From assembly GCF_000399685.1 (NCBI RefSeq), contig NZ_KB976987.1, forward strand, positions 3,081,943 through 3,145,942: DNA of 64,000 nucleotides, read 5' to 3'. Below the pieces are notes generated by a model that was not told where the DNA came from, did no database searches, and saw nothing but the letters and a program-made list of their open reading frames with translations. This document shows positions 33,218 to 42,046 of the stretch, in pieces; within the stretch, counting starts at the first letter, position 1, and every line of letters starts with the position of its first letter. The position numbers and the translations under genes are program-made. Source of the stretch: Acinetobacter pittii ANC 4050 (GTDB taxonomy: Bacteria > Pseudomonadota > Gammaproteobacteria > Pseudomonadales > Moraxellaceae).

Positions 33218-34120
33218 ATGAAATCAACAATTGAAGAATTGGTTGCCTTTATCACAATTGTTGATACAGGTTCATTTGTAGCGGCAGCAGAACATCTAAA
33301 ACAAACACCTTCAGGGGTTAGCCGATCTTTAACACGCTTAGAGGCGAAGTTAGATGTGACTTTATTAGAGCGGACTACGCGTAAACTGAAACTCACCCAA
33401 GAAGGGCAACAGTTTCTGGTAAAGGCTCGTAAAATTTTAAATGAATTAAATGCGGCCGAAGAAGAATTACAAAAGTCTGATCAAGGTACTGCCGGTCTTA
33501 TTCGTGTTGATTCTGCCACACCATTCGTTTTACATGTCATTGCACCATTAATGCATAAGTTCCGCGAGTGTTATCCTGATATTGAAATTGAACTCAATAG
33601 TAATGATCAGGTGATTGATCTCTTGCAGCATAAAACCGATGTCGCATTTCGATTTGGGGAACTTAATGATTCAAGTCTTCATGCCAAATTAGTATGTAAA
33701 AGTCGTTTATATATTGTGGCAAGTCCTGACTATTTAGCGATTAAGGGAACACCGACACAACCTGAACAACTCGAACAACATGATTTAATTGGTTTTACTA
33801 GACCTTCATATATCAATAGTTGGCCGATTAAAGTCGGCGATGAATATTTTTTTGCACAATCAAAAATTAAAGCATCGAGTGGAGAGACAGTACGCCAACT
33901 TACGATTAGAGGACATGGTATTGCACGTCTATCGGAATTTGAAATTTGGAAAGATATTGAAGAAGGGCGATTAATTGCTTTATTTGAAGACCAAATTGAA
34001 CATCAATATCAAAGCATCCATGCTGTGTATTATCAACAAGAGCATCTACCAAAACGAATCCGTTTATTCATTGAATTTTTGGCAGAACGGTTAAAAGATG
34101 GCTTTAAAAACGCTCTCTAA
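33218..34120 (+). CDS. yafC: LysR-family regulator, YafC-like
   Basis: 300 aa. The helix-turn-helix is in ELVAFITIVDTGSFVAAAEHLKQ... then GVSRSLTRLEAKLDVTLLER; the effector domain starts at about 90 (IRVDSATPFVLHVIAPL). Both the sequence and the divergent dkgB neighbour match E. coli yafC/dkgB, so it probably controls dkgB-ydhP. The last 17 bp overlap the convergent lipoprotein gene. Confidence 0.85.
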   Translation: MKSTIEELVAFITIVDTGSFVAAAEHLKQTPSGVSRSLTRLEAKLDVTLLERTTRKLKLTQEGQQFLVKARKILNELNAAEEELQKSDQGTAGLIRVDSATPFVLHVIAPLMHKFRECYPDIEIELNSNDQVIDLLQHKTDVAFRFGELNDSSLHAKLVCKSRLYIVASPDYLAIKGTPTQPEQLEQHDLIGFTRPSYINSWPIKVGDEYFFAQSKIKASSGETVRQLTIRGHGIARLSEFEIWKDIEEGRLIALFEDQIEHQYQSIHAVYYQQEHLPKRIRLFIEFLAERLKDGFKNAL

Positions 34121-34478
34121 AAGAACCATAGACATCACTTGGAAAATGAACTTCTAAAAGAAGAGTAACTTGTCCTTGTGATGTTTGTTGCGACAGAAAA
34201 TAACTTTTTTGCTGTTCTCGGCAGCTAAAGTACAATTTTGAATAAACCGAGTTCATCATCACAACTTCATTTGAGTTATTACGTTTATATTGATAATGAG
34301 AAATCGTACTGGTCTTGTCATCAGTGCTTTGCTCCATTTTATAGTCTTGTTGGTTGGTCATTTTTAAATAACCTTCAATGAGACTTTGGCAAATAGTATG
34401 TCGGTACTGCTCATCTTTTGGATGCGGTTGGCAGCCTGCTAAAAAAATAGAAAATAAAAATATAGCTTTTAATTTCAT
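34104..34478 (-). CDS. Small lipoprotein of unknown function
   Basis: 124 aa from the ATG at 34478, which starts a lipoprotein signal (MKLKAIFLFSIFLAGC, lipobox LAGC, Cys16). The mature domain has two further Cys (HTICQSL and YFSCREQ) that could form a disulphide. No family recognised. The 3' end overlaps yafC by 17 bp in convergent orientation. Confidence 0.7.
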   Translation of the reverse strand: MKLKAIFLFSIFLAGCQPHPKDEQYRHTICQSLIEGYLKMTNQQDYKMEQSTDDKTSTISHYQYKRNNSNEVVMMNSVYSKLYFSCREQQKSYFLSQQTSQGQVTLLLEVHFPSDVYGSFRERF

Positions 34479-34568
34479 GATCTTGCTACTTTGTAAGTTG
34501 ATTTCCATAGCCTAAAGGTGTTCTATAAACCAGTACAGATACAGAAATTTTTAAAAAAGCAGCACAGA

Positions 34569-35993
34569 ATGACTTTCCAATATCAGACTCTTGCCAATCA
34601 ATTAGCCCATCGAATTTATCAAGATGAGCTTAAACCTCATCAGAAGCTCATTTCTTTACGTGATTTTGCTCGTCAGCACGGCATTAGTTTAAGTACAGCA
34701 AAAAGTTGCTATGAATTGCTTGAGGCGAGAGGACTCATTTATGTAAAACCGAAGTCAGGTTATTTTGTGGTTGCACGCACTCAATCTGGTCCTATTCCTG
34801 ATAGCCCAGATTTTTTGTCTTTACCTCGACAAGTCTCAAATCTAGAGCTGCATAACCAAATTCAAGAAGCTGCATTACAGAGCCATCTCGTACCGTTGGG
34901 TTCGATTCAGTTGACGCCTCATTTTATTCCCGTGGAAGGTTTACGTCGTTCTATTCAACGGGCTTTAAAAAATTGTCAGCCTCAAGACTTTCTTTACTGT
35001 AATAAACAAGGGCATGAGCAATTAAGAAAAGCGCTATCTGATCACTGGCGTGAAGACGGTATCTTTATCGCAGCAGAGGATATTTTTATTACCAATGGTT
35101 GTATGCCAGCCTTGTCTTTAGTGATTCAACATCTAACAGACGTCGGGGATAGTATTTTGATTCCGACGCCTACTTTTAATGGGCAATTACAGCTTTTAGC
35201 AGGCTTAAAACGGCAGATTATTGAAATTCCCGCACATCATCGCGGTATTGATCTTGAGCGCTTAGAATCATTTATGAAGCAAGGTTTGGCTAAAGTTTGC
35301 TTAATGACAGCCAACTATCAAAATCCTTTGGGATATTGCTTAAGTAATATAGAAAAACAAAAGATTGCCGAATTAGCCGCAAAGTATCACTGCTTTATTA
35401 TTGAAGATGATATTTATGGGGAGTGTGGTTACAGTGGTGAGCGACCATTACCTATACGTTATTGGGACCGTGAAGGCTATGTGATTTGGTGTGGATCGGT
35501 TTCTAAGTCATTGTCGAGTGCGTATCGGGTAGGGTGGTTCTGTTTAAGTGCGAAGCTACAGCATTTAAGGCTTGAGCTGTTGGCTAGTAATATTGGAGTG
35601 AATACACCCCTACAATTAGCTCTAGCTGATTTTATTTATAGTCGTGGTTATAGGGAACATTTAGAGCAACTACGACCAAATTTAATGCGCCAAGTTGAGG
35701 AGTACCGTAGTTGTATTTTAAATGCCTTTGAGGGCATTCCAATTGCGCTGAGCCAACCGGAAGGGGGGTATGCATTATGGATGCAATTACCTAAAACTGT
35801 AGATAGCTTGGCGCTCTATTACACTGCGAAATCACATGGAATTACTGTAGTTCCAGGTCATGTTTTTGGTGAGGATGAACGCTATCGGCATTTTATTCGT
35901 TTAAATGCAGGCCATGAGTTAACAGCAGATGTCCGCCAAGCGATTAAAGACTTGGCGGACTGGTCACGACAACAGATGAAAACAGTAAGTTAG
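34569..35993 (+). CDS. MocR/PdxR-type regulator (GntR HTH fused to an aminotransferase fold)
   Basis: 474 aa from the ATG at 34569; the frame also opens at a GTG 17 codons earlier, but the GntR domain begins at MTFQYQTLANQLAHRIYQ. The winged HTH (LRDFARQHGISLSTAKSCYELLEARGL cut at about 30-60) is joined to a fold-type-I PLP domain with the lysine motif SVSKSLSSAYRVGW and substrate-Arg region HFIRLNAGHE. Such proteins use PLP as a sensor. Its target may be the adjacent convergent alcohol dehydrogenase or a distant gene; not determinable. Confidence 0.85.
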   Translation: MTFQYQTLANQLAHRIYQDELKPHQKLISLRDFARQHGISLSTAKSCYELLEARGLIYVKPKSGYFVVARTQSGPIPDSPDFLSLPRQVSNLELHNQIQEAALQSHLVPLGSIQLTPHFIPVEGLRRSIQRALKNCQPQDFLYCNKQGHEQLRKALSDHWREDGIFIAAEDIFITNGCMPALSLVIQHLTDVGDSILIPTPTFNGQLQLLAGLKRQIIEIPAHHRGIDLERLESFMKQGLAKVCLMTANYQNPLGYCLSNIEKQKIAELAAKYHCFIIEDDIYGECGYSGERPLPIRYWDREGYVIWCGSVSKSLSSAYRVGWFCLSAKLQHLRLELLASNIGVNTPLQLALADFIYSRGYREHLEQLRPNLMRQVEEYRSCILNAFEGIPIALSQPEGGYALWMQLPKTVDSLALYYTAKSHGITVVPGHVFGEDERYRHFIRLNAGHELTADVRQAIKDLADWSRQQMKTVS

Positions 35994-35995
35994 TT

Positions 35996-37024
35996 TTATT
36001 CTGCAAAGTCTGCTTTAAGCACAATACGGTAGCGTGCCTGACCTGAGCGTAGACGTTCAATGGCTTCATTGAGCTGTGACATTGGAAATAGTTCAATTTG
36101 AGGCGCGATTTTTTTACGTGCAGCAAACTTTAAAAGCTGACGTAATGCAGCAGGTGAGCCCGTAGGTGAACCAGTCACTGACTTAGCGCCATCAATGAGA
36201 GAGCCGACGGAAACAGGAACAGGCTCTAGCGTGAGTCCCAAGAAGTGTAAAGAACCATTTGGTGCTAGCGTAGAAATGAAAGCACGCCAGTTTAAGGTCA
36301 CATTCACAGTACTCAGCAATAAATCAAATTTACCTTTTTGAGCTTTTACCGCGTCTGTATCGCGGCTATTCACCACATGGTCGGCTCCCATTGCTTTGAG
36401 TTCTTCTGTTTTATCTGGGTTAGAACTAAAAGCAGTGATTTCACAGCCCCAAGCTTTAAGTAGCTTAATGGCCATATGACCTAAGCCACCAATACCAATC
36501 ACACCCACGTGATGTGTTGCCTGAATTTTGTGTTTGAGTAACGGATCAAAAACAGTAATTCCACCGCAAAGTAGGGGACCTGCACTTTCAGCGTCTAAAT
36601 CGTCAGGGAGGGGAATAGCCCACTGCCAACCTGCACGGACTTTATCGGCAAAACCACCAGCATGCCCCACGATTGTTGCAACACTTCCGCCCGTACAAAG
36701 TACTTGCTGACCACCAATACATTCATCACAGGCTTGGCAACTTTCAGCTGTCCAGCCAATACCAACACGTTGCCCAATTTGTAGACCTTTGGCTTCTGAG
36801 CCCAAAGCAACAATTCGTCCAATAATTTCATGGCCCGCAACCACAGGGTATACAGTTGAGCGCCATTCATTGTTAAGAACAGCAATATCGGAATGACATA
36901 AACCACAATATTCAACTTTTACCTCAACCTGATGCGGTTGTAATTCACCTGCATCGAATTGGTAAGAAACTAGTTTTTCACCTGCCTGCATTGCAGCATA
37001 AGCCTGAATCGTATTATTGCTCAT
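35996..37024 (-). CDS. Zinc-dependent NAD(P) alcohol/aldehyde dehydrogenase (YahK-like)
   Basis: 342 aa medium-chain dehydrogenase. Catalytic zinc ligands C40 and H65-E66 (AGHE); structural zinc ligands C96, C99, C102 and C110; Rossmann loop GIGGLGHMA. The overall pattern matches the cinnamyl-alcohol/YahK group, which reduces aldehydes with NADPH. AAGGAG precedes the ATG. It lies 37 bp after tag and could be the last gene of the mutY-to-tag run. Confidence 0.85.
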   Translation of the reverse strand: MSNNTIQAYAAMQAGEKLVSYQFDAGELQPHQVEVKVEYCGLCHSDIAVLNNEWRSTVYPVVAGHEIIGRIVALGSEAKGLQIGQRVGIGWTAESCQACDECIGGQQVLCTGGSVATIVGHAGGFADKVRAGWQWAIPLPDDLDAESAGPLLCGGITVFDPLLKHKIQATHHVGVIGIGGLGHMAIKLLKAWGCEITAFSSNPDKTEELKAMGADHVVNSRDTDAVKAQKGKFDLLLSTVNVTLNWRAFISTLAPNGSLHFLGLTLEPVPVSVGSLIDGAKSVTGSPTGSPAALRQLLKFAARKKIAPQIELFPMSQLNEAIERLRSGQARYRIVLKADFAE

Positions 37025-37061
37025 CGGAACTCCTTAAGCGGATTTGAACCGTTCTGGTGGG

Positions 37062-37622
37062 TTATGAAGCCTTGAATTGACAATTATTTTCATGATCGTC
37101 GACCATACCTACTGCCTGCATAAAAGCATAGCAGGTGGTTGGACCGACAAATTTGAAACCATTCTTTTTAAGCATTTTAGAAAGCTTTACGCTCAGTTCG
37201 GTTTGAGCAGGGGCCTGACGGTAATCTATAACATCATTGTGTTGAGGAGTTGCATCTACAAACTGCCAAAGCCATTTAGGAACATCACCAACTTGTGCTT
37301 TGAGCGCTTGCCAAGCAATTGCATTATCACGAATGGCTTTGAGTTTGCCTAAGTGGCGAATTAAGCCTGCATCTGATAATTTTAATTCTAAAAAGTCATC
37401 TGTGAATGAAGCAATGTCTGCAATCGGGTGATTAAAAAAGTGCTGACGATAGCTTTCTCTTTTTTTCAGTACGGTAATCCAAGATAAGCCGGCTTGTTGA
37501 CCTTCAAGACAAAGCATTTCAAATAGTCGAGCTTCGTCGTGTTCAGGTTTACCCCATTCTTCATCATGATAGGCAATATAAAGTGGATCATTGGAACACC
37601 ATCCGCAGCGTTGAGTTTTCAT
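37062..37622 (-). CDS. tag: DNA-3-methyladenine glycosylase I
   Basis: 186 aa. It excises 3-methyladenine from alkylated DNA. The N-terminus (RCGWCSNDPLYIAYHDEEWG) and the zinc-snap residues C6, H19, H177 and C181 are all present, as is the helix-hairpin region LEGQQAGLSWITVLKKRE. AAGGAG upstream of the ATG. It lies in a same-strand run with mutY, a second DNA-repair glycosylase. Confidence 0.96.
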   Translation of the reverse strand: MKTQRCGWCSNDPLYIAYHDEEWGKPEHDEARLFEMLCLEGQQAGLSWITVLKKRESYRQHFFNHPIADIASFTDDFLELKLSDAGLIRHLGKLKAIRDNAIAWQALKAQVGDVPKWLWQFVDATPQHNDVIDYRQAPAQTELSVKLSKMLKKNGFKFVGPTTCYAFMQAVGMVDDHENNCQFKAS

Positions 37623-37652
37623 GATGATGCTCCTTATATTTATCTTAGAATT

Positions 37653-37898
37653 TTAAAGTTTGAATAACACCCATTCATTTGGGCGAGTGTCCCAATAATA
37701 TAGTTCAGCTTGAGTTAAGTCTTCAAACTTTAGCCAAAAGTCTTTACCAACTTTATCTGAAAAACCAGTACTGATTAGTAGGGCATCATCGCTGATTTCC
37801 ATGATCCAGCCTTGATAGCTATTGCCATTTAAAATGATCTTTTGCTGGTTACCAGACTCGGCAAACTCGACTAAGCGATTGATCAGCGCTTCCGACAT
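37653..37898 (-). CDS. Conserved small protein of unknown function
   Basis: 81 aa, no signal peptide or membrane segment, acidic, Trp-rich at the end (YYWDTRPNEWVLFKL). The predicted strands (QKIILNGNSYQGWIMEISDDALLIST) suggest a small beta-barrel of SH3/Sm type, which is inference. It sits 9 bp after the LytM lipoprotein gene and 30 bp before tag, so it is a member of the operon. Confidence 0.7.
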   Translation of the reverse strand: MSEALINRLVEFAESGNQQKIILNGNSYQGWIMEISDDALLISTGFSDKVGKDFWLKFEDLTQAELYYWDTRPNEWVLFKL

Positions 37899-37907
37899 AA
37901 AATGTTC

Positions 37908-38444
37908 CTAGCGTAAATATGAATAAGGATTAACTGCACCACGTCCTTTACCGTTGAGGTAAAGACCATAATGAAGATGAGGTGAAGTATAACGCGCATT
38001 GCCGGTATTGCCGACATAGCCAATTAGTTCGCCCTTTTTGACGTAGTCACCTACATTTAAGCCACGTTTGTGTCCATCAAGATGAGCATAATAATGCCAT
38101 GTCCCTGCCGGGCCTAAAATCCAGATGACTTTGCCACCGAGATTATTATTGCGAAGATCGGCAACGAGCCCTTCGGTTGCACTGTACACTTTGGTTCCAC
38201 GTGGAGCCAAAATATCAATTCCTTCGTGACTGCGCCCCTGACTACGAGCCGCACCCCATGTGTCTTTTAATTCATCTCGATCGATACCCTTTACTGGTAC
38301 AGGTAGTCGATTTGGAAGCTGCATACTTTTAAGTTTAAAGACCTGAGCAGGTGGAAGTGGGGCAGGTTTTTTAGGTGCACTGGCACAGGCAGCCAATAGA
38401 ATAATCAGAAAACCAAGTGAGAAGTGAGAAACAAAACGTCGCAC
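37908..38444 (-). CDS. M23 (LytM) peptidase lipoprotein
   Basis: 178 aa. The start is GTG, with GGGAG 7 bp upstream, and opens a lipoprotein signal with lipobox LAAC (Cys20). The LytM domain keeps zinc residues H73 and D77 (SHEGID) and the HLH motif (SPHLHYGLY), so an active peptidoglycan DD-endopeptidase, or an amidase activator, is possible. No LysM domain. It follows mutY by 47 bp. Confidence 0.88.
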   Translation of the reverse strand: MRRFVSHFSLGFLIILLAACASAPKKPAPLPPAQVFKLKSMQLPNRLPVPVKGIDRDELKDTWGAARSQGRSHEGIDILAPRGTKVYSATEGLVADLRNNNLGGKVIWILGPAGTWHYYAHLDGHKRGLNVGDYVKKGELIGYVGNTGNARYTSPHLHYGLYLNGKGRGAVNPYSYLR

Positions 38445-38491
38445 GAAATACTCCCTGTCACAGCCATATCAAAATTATTTTGCTCACTATG

Positions 38492-39526
38492 TCACGAACG
38501 GCTTGTCGAGATCAATTTTTTCATAGCGGTTGGAACCCCTCTGGCAATGGCTTGTTCTGGACTTAACCATTGGCCTTCAAGTTCAATGGCTAGATGTTCT
38601 TTTTGATCAGGTTCCACGTGGAACGTGTGAGCATTAAGTAACCATGTGAAGTGCGTGAAGCTATGACTGATCTGAAAGGTTTGTGGTTGAGGCTGTAGTT
38701 TAAATTGCTGGCTTAAGCTCAGTCGATCATGTTCATTTTCTAAAATAGGTAAACAGAATAAACCACCCCATAGGCCATGGGCTTGGCGTTGTTGCCAGAA
38801 CCATTCATCTTCACACTGAATAATAAGAACATCTGCTGTTTTAACAGGTGGTGTTTTTTTCGGTTTCTTAAAAGGTAATTCTTGCTCTAAACCTTGCTGA
38901 TAAGCCTGACAATGTGCTTGCATTGGACAGTATAAACATAGCGGCTTTTTAGGCGTACAAATGGTTGCGCCGAGATCCATAATCCCTTGAGTGTAATCAT
39001 GATTACGATGTGTCGGGCAAAGCTCTGCAGCGAGTTTCCACATTTCACGTTCGTGCTGTGGTTTACTTAAGTCATCTTCAATGGCAAAGAAACGGGCTAA
39101 GACGCGTTTTACGTTGCCATCCATAATGACGCCGTACTGACGTAAACCCAAAGACATGAGTGCACCTGCGGTAGAGCGACCAATGCCGGGTAGTGCAATC
39201 CATTCTTCTAGTGTTTCAGGGAACTTACCTTGCTGAGCGACAAGGCCTGCAGCTTTATGCAAATTGCGCGCACGAGCGTAATAGCCGAGACCCGCCCAAT
39301 AAGGAGCGACTTCATCCCAAGTTGCATGACCTAAAGCTTCTACTGTTGGGAAGCGTTCCATAAAGCGGTCAAAATATTGCAGAACCGTTTTCACCTGAGT
39401 TTGCTGCAACATAATTTCAGAAACCCAAACTTTGTACGGATCATCTGCAACTTGCCAAGGCAAATCATGACGACCATGTTGATCGAACCAGTTTAAGAGG
39501 GCATCAGAAAAAGAAAATTCAGGCAT
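38492..39526 (-). CDS. mutY: Adenine DNA glycosylase MutY
   Basis: 344 aa. It removes A mispaired with 8-oxoG. Catalytic E37 (VSEIMLQQTQV) and D136 (VIMDGNVKR), the helix-hairpin-helix LPGIGRSTAGAL and the [4Fe-4S] ligands C190, C197, C200 and C206 are all visible. The C-terminal NUDIX-like 8-oxoG recognition domain runs from about 225. First gene of a minus-strand run (mutY, M23 lipoprotein, 81-aa protein, tag). Confidence 0.97.
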   Translation of the reverse strand: MPEFSFSDALLNWFDQHGRHDLPWQVADDPYKVWVSEIMLQQTQVKTVLQYFDRFMERFPTVEALGHATWDEVAPYWAGLGYYARARNLHKAAGLVAQQGKFPETLEEWIALPGIGRSTAGALMSLGLRQYGVIMDGNVKRVLARFFAIEDDLSKPQHEREMWKLAAELCPTHRNHDYTQGIMDLGATICTPKKPLCLYCPMQAHCQAYQQGLEQELPFKKPKKTPPVKTADVLIIQCEDEWFWQQRQAHGLWGGLFCLPILENEHDRLSLSQQFKLQPQPQTFQISHSFTHFTWLLNAHTFHVEPDQKEHLAIELEGQWLSPEQAIARGVPTAMKKLISTSRS

Positions 39527-39619
39527 GAACAGCTATAGAAGAGAAGTAAGGGCTAAATTATAGCTGAAATTTAGATGAAATTTTGTTTAAAGCAGGCGAA
39601 CAGCGAGAGTATGTTAAAA

Positions 39620-39649
39620 CAGAGATTACCGGATAATGAGTAATCTCTG
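39620..39649 (-). terminator. Terminator after the HIT gene
   Basis: CAGAGATTAC (39620-39629) and GTAATCTCTG (39640-39649) form a 10-bp stem; on the minus strand it is followed by TTTTAAC, a short U-tract. Confidence 0.65.
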
Positions 39650-39668
39650 CTTCATGTATAAAAAAGGA

Positions 39669-40031
39669 TTAATCCTTTTGTATGCCCCAACGTTGGTCGA
39701 GTTTCAACGGTTGGTTTTTATAGTACGGAATGACATGAATGTGGAAATGATCTGAATTTTGTCCGAACACTTCACCATCATTGAAGCCGATATGAAATCC
39801 GTCTGGTTGATGGCGAAGCTGTGTTTCGTGACGAGCAATTTCAAGAAGTGTAAGTAGCCCTTGGTGTTCTTTAGATGTGATGTCAAAAAAAGAACGGACG
39901 TGACGTAGGGGTGTTACTACACAGTGGCCTTTAGATAACGGATTAGAATCAGGCAAAATTACAGCAAATTCATTTTTATCAATGATGTCATATTCATCAA
40001 ATTCGCAATACGGACATTTCTTGTCAGTCAT
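39669..40031 (-). CDS. HIT-family nucleotide hydrolase/transferase
   Basis: 120 aa, a single histidine-triad domain. N-terminal CPYCEFDEYDII (two Cys, often zinc-binding in this group), the ligand strand GHCVVTPLRHV and the triad HFHIHVIP. These proteins hydrolyse AMP-linked or dinucleotide substrates. It is monocistronic, closed by a hairpin. Confidence 0.88.
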   Translation of the reverse strand: MTDKKCPYCEFDEYDIIDKNEFAVILPDSNPLSKGHCVVTPLRHVRSFFDITSKEHQGLLTLLEIARHETQLRHQPDGFHIGFNDGEVFGQNSDHFHIHVIPYYKNQPLKLDQRWGIQKD

Positions 40032-40173
40032 TGTTGTATCCTCTCATGTTATTCCATTAAACCCCGAGTGCGGGAAATAAGACTAGGCTTTGCTCTAGCT
40101 CAACGGGAGTATAGTTATTGAAGTATGGTTTAAAAAATACAGTAAAAATATTGCAAAGTCATATACATTTAAG

Positions 40174-40202
40174 GGAGCAAATGCGAAAAAGTCATTTGCT
40201 CC
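40174..40202. repeat. Inverted repeat after the dienelactone hydrolase-like gene
   Basis: GGAGCAAATG (40174-40183) and CATTTGCTCC (40193-40202) are perfect 10-bp arms with a 9-nt loop. It lies 14 bp past the stop of the minus-strand gene but lacks a U-tract, so it could be an RNA-stabilising 3' hairpin or an inefficient terminator. Confidence 0.6.
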
Positions 40203-40215
40203 AAATTTGCTTCTT

Positions 40216-40953
40216 TTATTTTAAAGTACGATCTAGCAAACCGTACATTTTAGCAAGGCCTTGTTTTTCCGCTTCGCTGCTGTAGCCAAGATCTACACCG
40301 TTCGCCTTAGCTTTTTCATCTGCAAGCGGGTTACTGAAGCCATGTTTAGCACCTTCTAAAACCACTACTTCGTGTTTAACCTCAGCAGCTTGCATTTCTT
40401 TTTCAAAATTAGCAACATCTTCTAAGGTGACCATACTGTCTAGTTCACCATGTAGAACTAAAACTTCACCTTGAATGTTACCTTTTTGAGCAGGCGCCTT
40501 CGGTGCTAATGTCGCATGGAATGTTACGACTGCTTTAAGTGGTGCACCTGAGCGGGCAAGGTCTAATACAACTTTACCGCCATAGCAAAAGCCAATTGCG
40601 GCTAGTTTTTCGCTATTTACTTCTGGTTGAGCTGCAAGCGTTTGTAGCGCTGCGTTAGCACGATCAGTAACTGTGTCTAATTCTTCAAATGTCTGCATCA
40701 TCCATTCATAGGCTTGAGCTGCAGTTGATGTGACTTTTTTATCGCCATACATGTCAATAGCAAGAGCGGCATACCCGTGTTCAGCAAGTTCACGTGCGCG
40801 TTGTTCAGTATATTCATTACGGCCCCACCACTCAGGACCAATAATGATACCCGGTACAGGTTTTTCACTCTCTGGAGCTGCAAAATAACCAATTAATTGG
40901 CTGCCGTCTGGTGCAGTATATTGAATTTCACGGGTTTTAATTGCTGTACTCAT
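40216..40953 (-). CDS. Dienelactone hydrolase-family alpha/beta hydrolase
   Basis: 245 aa, cytosolic. The family's Cys nucleophile is in GFCYGGKVVLD, the Asp in HGELDSMV and the His in GAKHGFSNP, a Cys-Asp-His triad as in dienelactone hydrolase. The true substrate is open because no chlorocatechol genes are nearby, and many such proteins act on unrelated esters. AGGATTAATGTC precedes the ATG. Confidence 0.88.
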   Translation of the reverse strand: MSTAIKTREIQYTAPDGSQLIGYFAAPESEKPVPGIIIGPEWWGRNEYTEQRARELAEHGYAALAIDMYGDKKVTSTAAQAYEWMMQTFEELDTVTDRANAALQTLAAQPEVNSEKLAAIGFCYGGKVVLDLARSGAPLKAVVTFHATLAPKAPAQKGNIQGEVLVLHGELDSMVTLEDVANFEKEMQAAEVKHEVVVLEGAKHGFSNPLADEKAKANGVDLGYSSEAEKQGLAKMYGLLDRTLK

Positions 40954-41076
40954 GACATTAATCCTGAAATTTAACTCGATTTAAACACGCTTGATTAAAG
41001 CATAAAAAGGTAAAATTAATATAAATAACTATGTAAGAATCTACATCAAAAGAAAAGATAGAAAACCTCAGGCAAT

Positions 41077-41106
41077 AAAAAAGAAGGAAACTGGTTCCTT
41101 CTTTTT
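41077..41106. terminator. Terminator after the DUF1328 gene
   Basis: AAAAAGAAGGAA, loop ACTGG, TTCCTTCTTTTT; A and T tracts on both sides allow use on either strand. Confidence 0.85.
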
Positions 41107-41124
41107 CATGTGCTAATGATTAGA

Positions 41125-41283
41125 TTAGGTTCTGCCTCGCGAAATGAAACCAATAACAGCGAGAATTACAGCTATGACTAATAAAATCACGGCAAAGTCT
41201 TTAGATAACCCTGCAACACCACCAAACCCTAATAGACTGGCAATGAGTGCAATCACTGCAAAAATTATTGCCCAACGGAACAT
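41125..41283 (-). CDS. DUF1328 (YtjA-like) small membrane protein
   Basis: 52 aa: two hydrophobic helices ([18 protein letters not shown] and [18 protein letters not shown]) joined by VAGLSKD, ending SRGRT. That is the DUF1328 pattern (MFRWAIIF.. ..LG..G.AG.. ..I..). AAGGAGG lies 7 bp before the ATG, which makes it a confident gene despite its size. Function unknown; relatives are often stress-induced. It has its own terminator. Confidence 0.88.
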   Translation of the reverse strand: MFRWAIIFAVIALIASLLGFGGVAGLSKDFAVILLVIAVILAVIGFISRGRT

Positions 41284-41477
41284 ATGCTGTCCTCCTTATT
41301 TTTTCATTGTTGTTTAACTATAAAGCTTGTTTTTTGAACCGAATGTGTCGTTTATGTGGTTGAAATGTATATTAAACAATCATTTTGTGATTCTAAAAAC
41401 ATGACTTCTTTTTTTAGCACCATCCACTTCAATGTTATACTCATACACTGTTTCAACTATTCAGCTACTAAAAACCT

Positions 41478-41936
41478 ATGTCTACCGAGACCTCACTTCG
41501 TCCATTGTTTTGGAAAAATTACACGCTTGAGCAACTGACTCAGGCTGAGTGGGAAGCTTTGTGTGATGGGTGTGGTTTGTGCTGTCTGGTTAAGCTAGAA
41601 GATGAAGATACCCATGAGGTCGCTTATACTAAAGTAGCCTGTAAGTTACTCGATTGCGGTACAGGGCGTTGTTCGGATTATCCAAATCGTCAGCAGCAAG
41701 TACCAGACTGTTTACAGTTAACGGTAGAGTCTTTAAAGACCATTCACTGGTTGCCATCAAGCTGTGCGTATAAGCGTTTAAATGAAGGCAAAAATTTACC
41801 TTCATGGCACTATTTAAATACGGGTTCGAGACAAAGCGTAGTTAAGGCGAAAAAATCAGTTGCAGGACGTTGTCTATCTGAGGTTGATGTCCATGAAGAT
41901 GAGCTTGAAGATTATATTGTGCGTTGGGTGCGTTAA
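41478..41936 (+). CDS. YcgN/UPF0260 cysteine-cluster protein
   Basis: 152 aa. Cys clusters CDGCGLCCLVK and CKLLDCGTGRCSDYPNR, followed by DCLQLT and SSCAYKRL, match the UPF0260 (YcgN) family, close to the zinc- or iron-chelating CxxCxxCC proteins (YkgJ). Exact role unknown. The neighbours give no further clue. Confidence 0.88.
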   Translation: MSTETSLRPLFWKNYTLEQLTQAEWEALCDGCGLCCLVKLEDEDTHEVAYTKVACKLLDCGTGRCSDYPNRQQQVPDCLQLTVESLKTIHWLPSSCAYKRLNEGKNLPSWHYLNTGSRQSVVKAKKSVAGRCLSEVDVHEDELEDYIVRWVR

Positions 41937-42046
41937 TTCGCTCTTAAAAGAAAGGTTTTAATTACAGCGTATAATAAAGTAACACTTTTATCGTAAATTT
42001 TTTGCTCATCTCCGTTATATAACAATAAAAACAAAAGGAGATAAGA

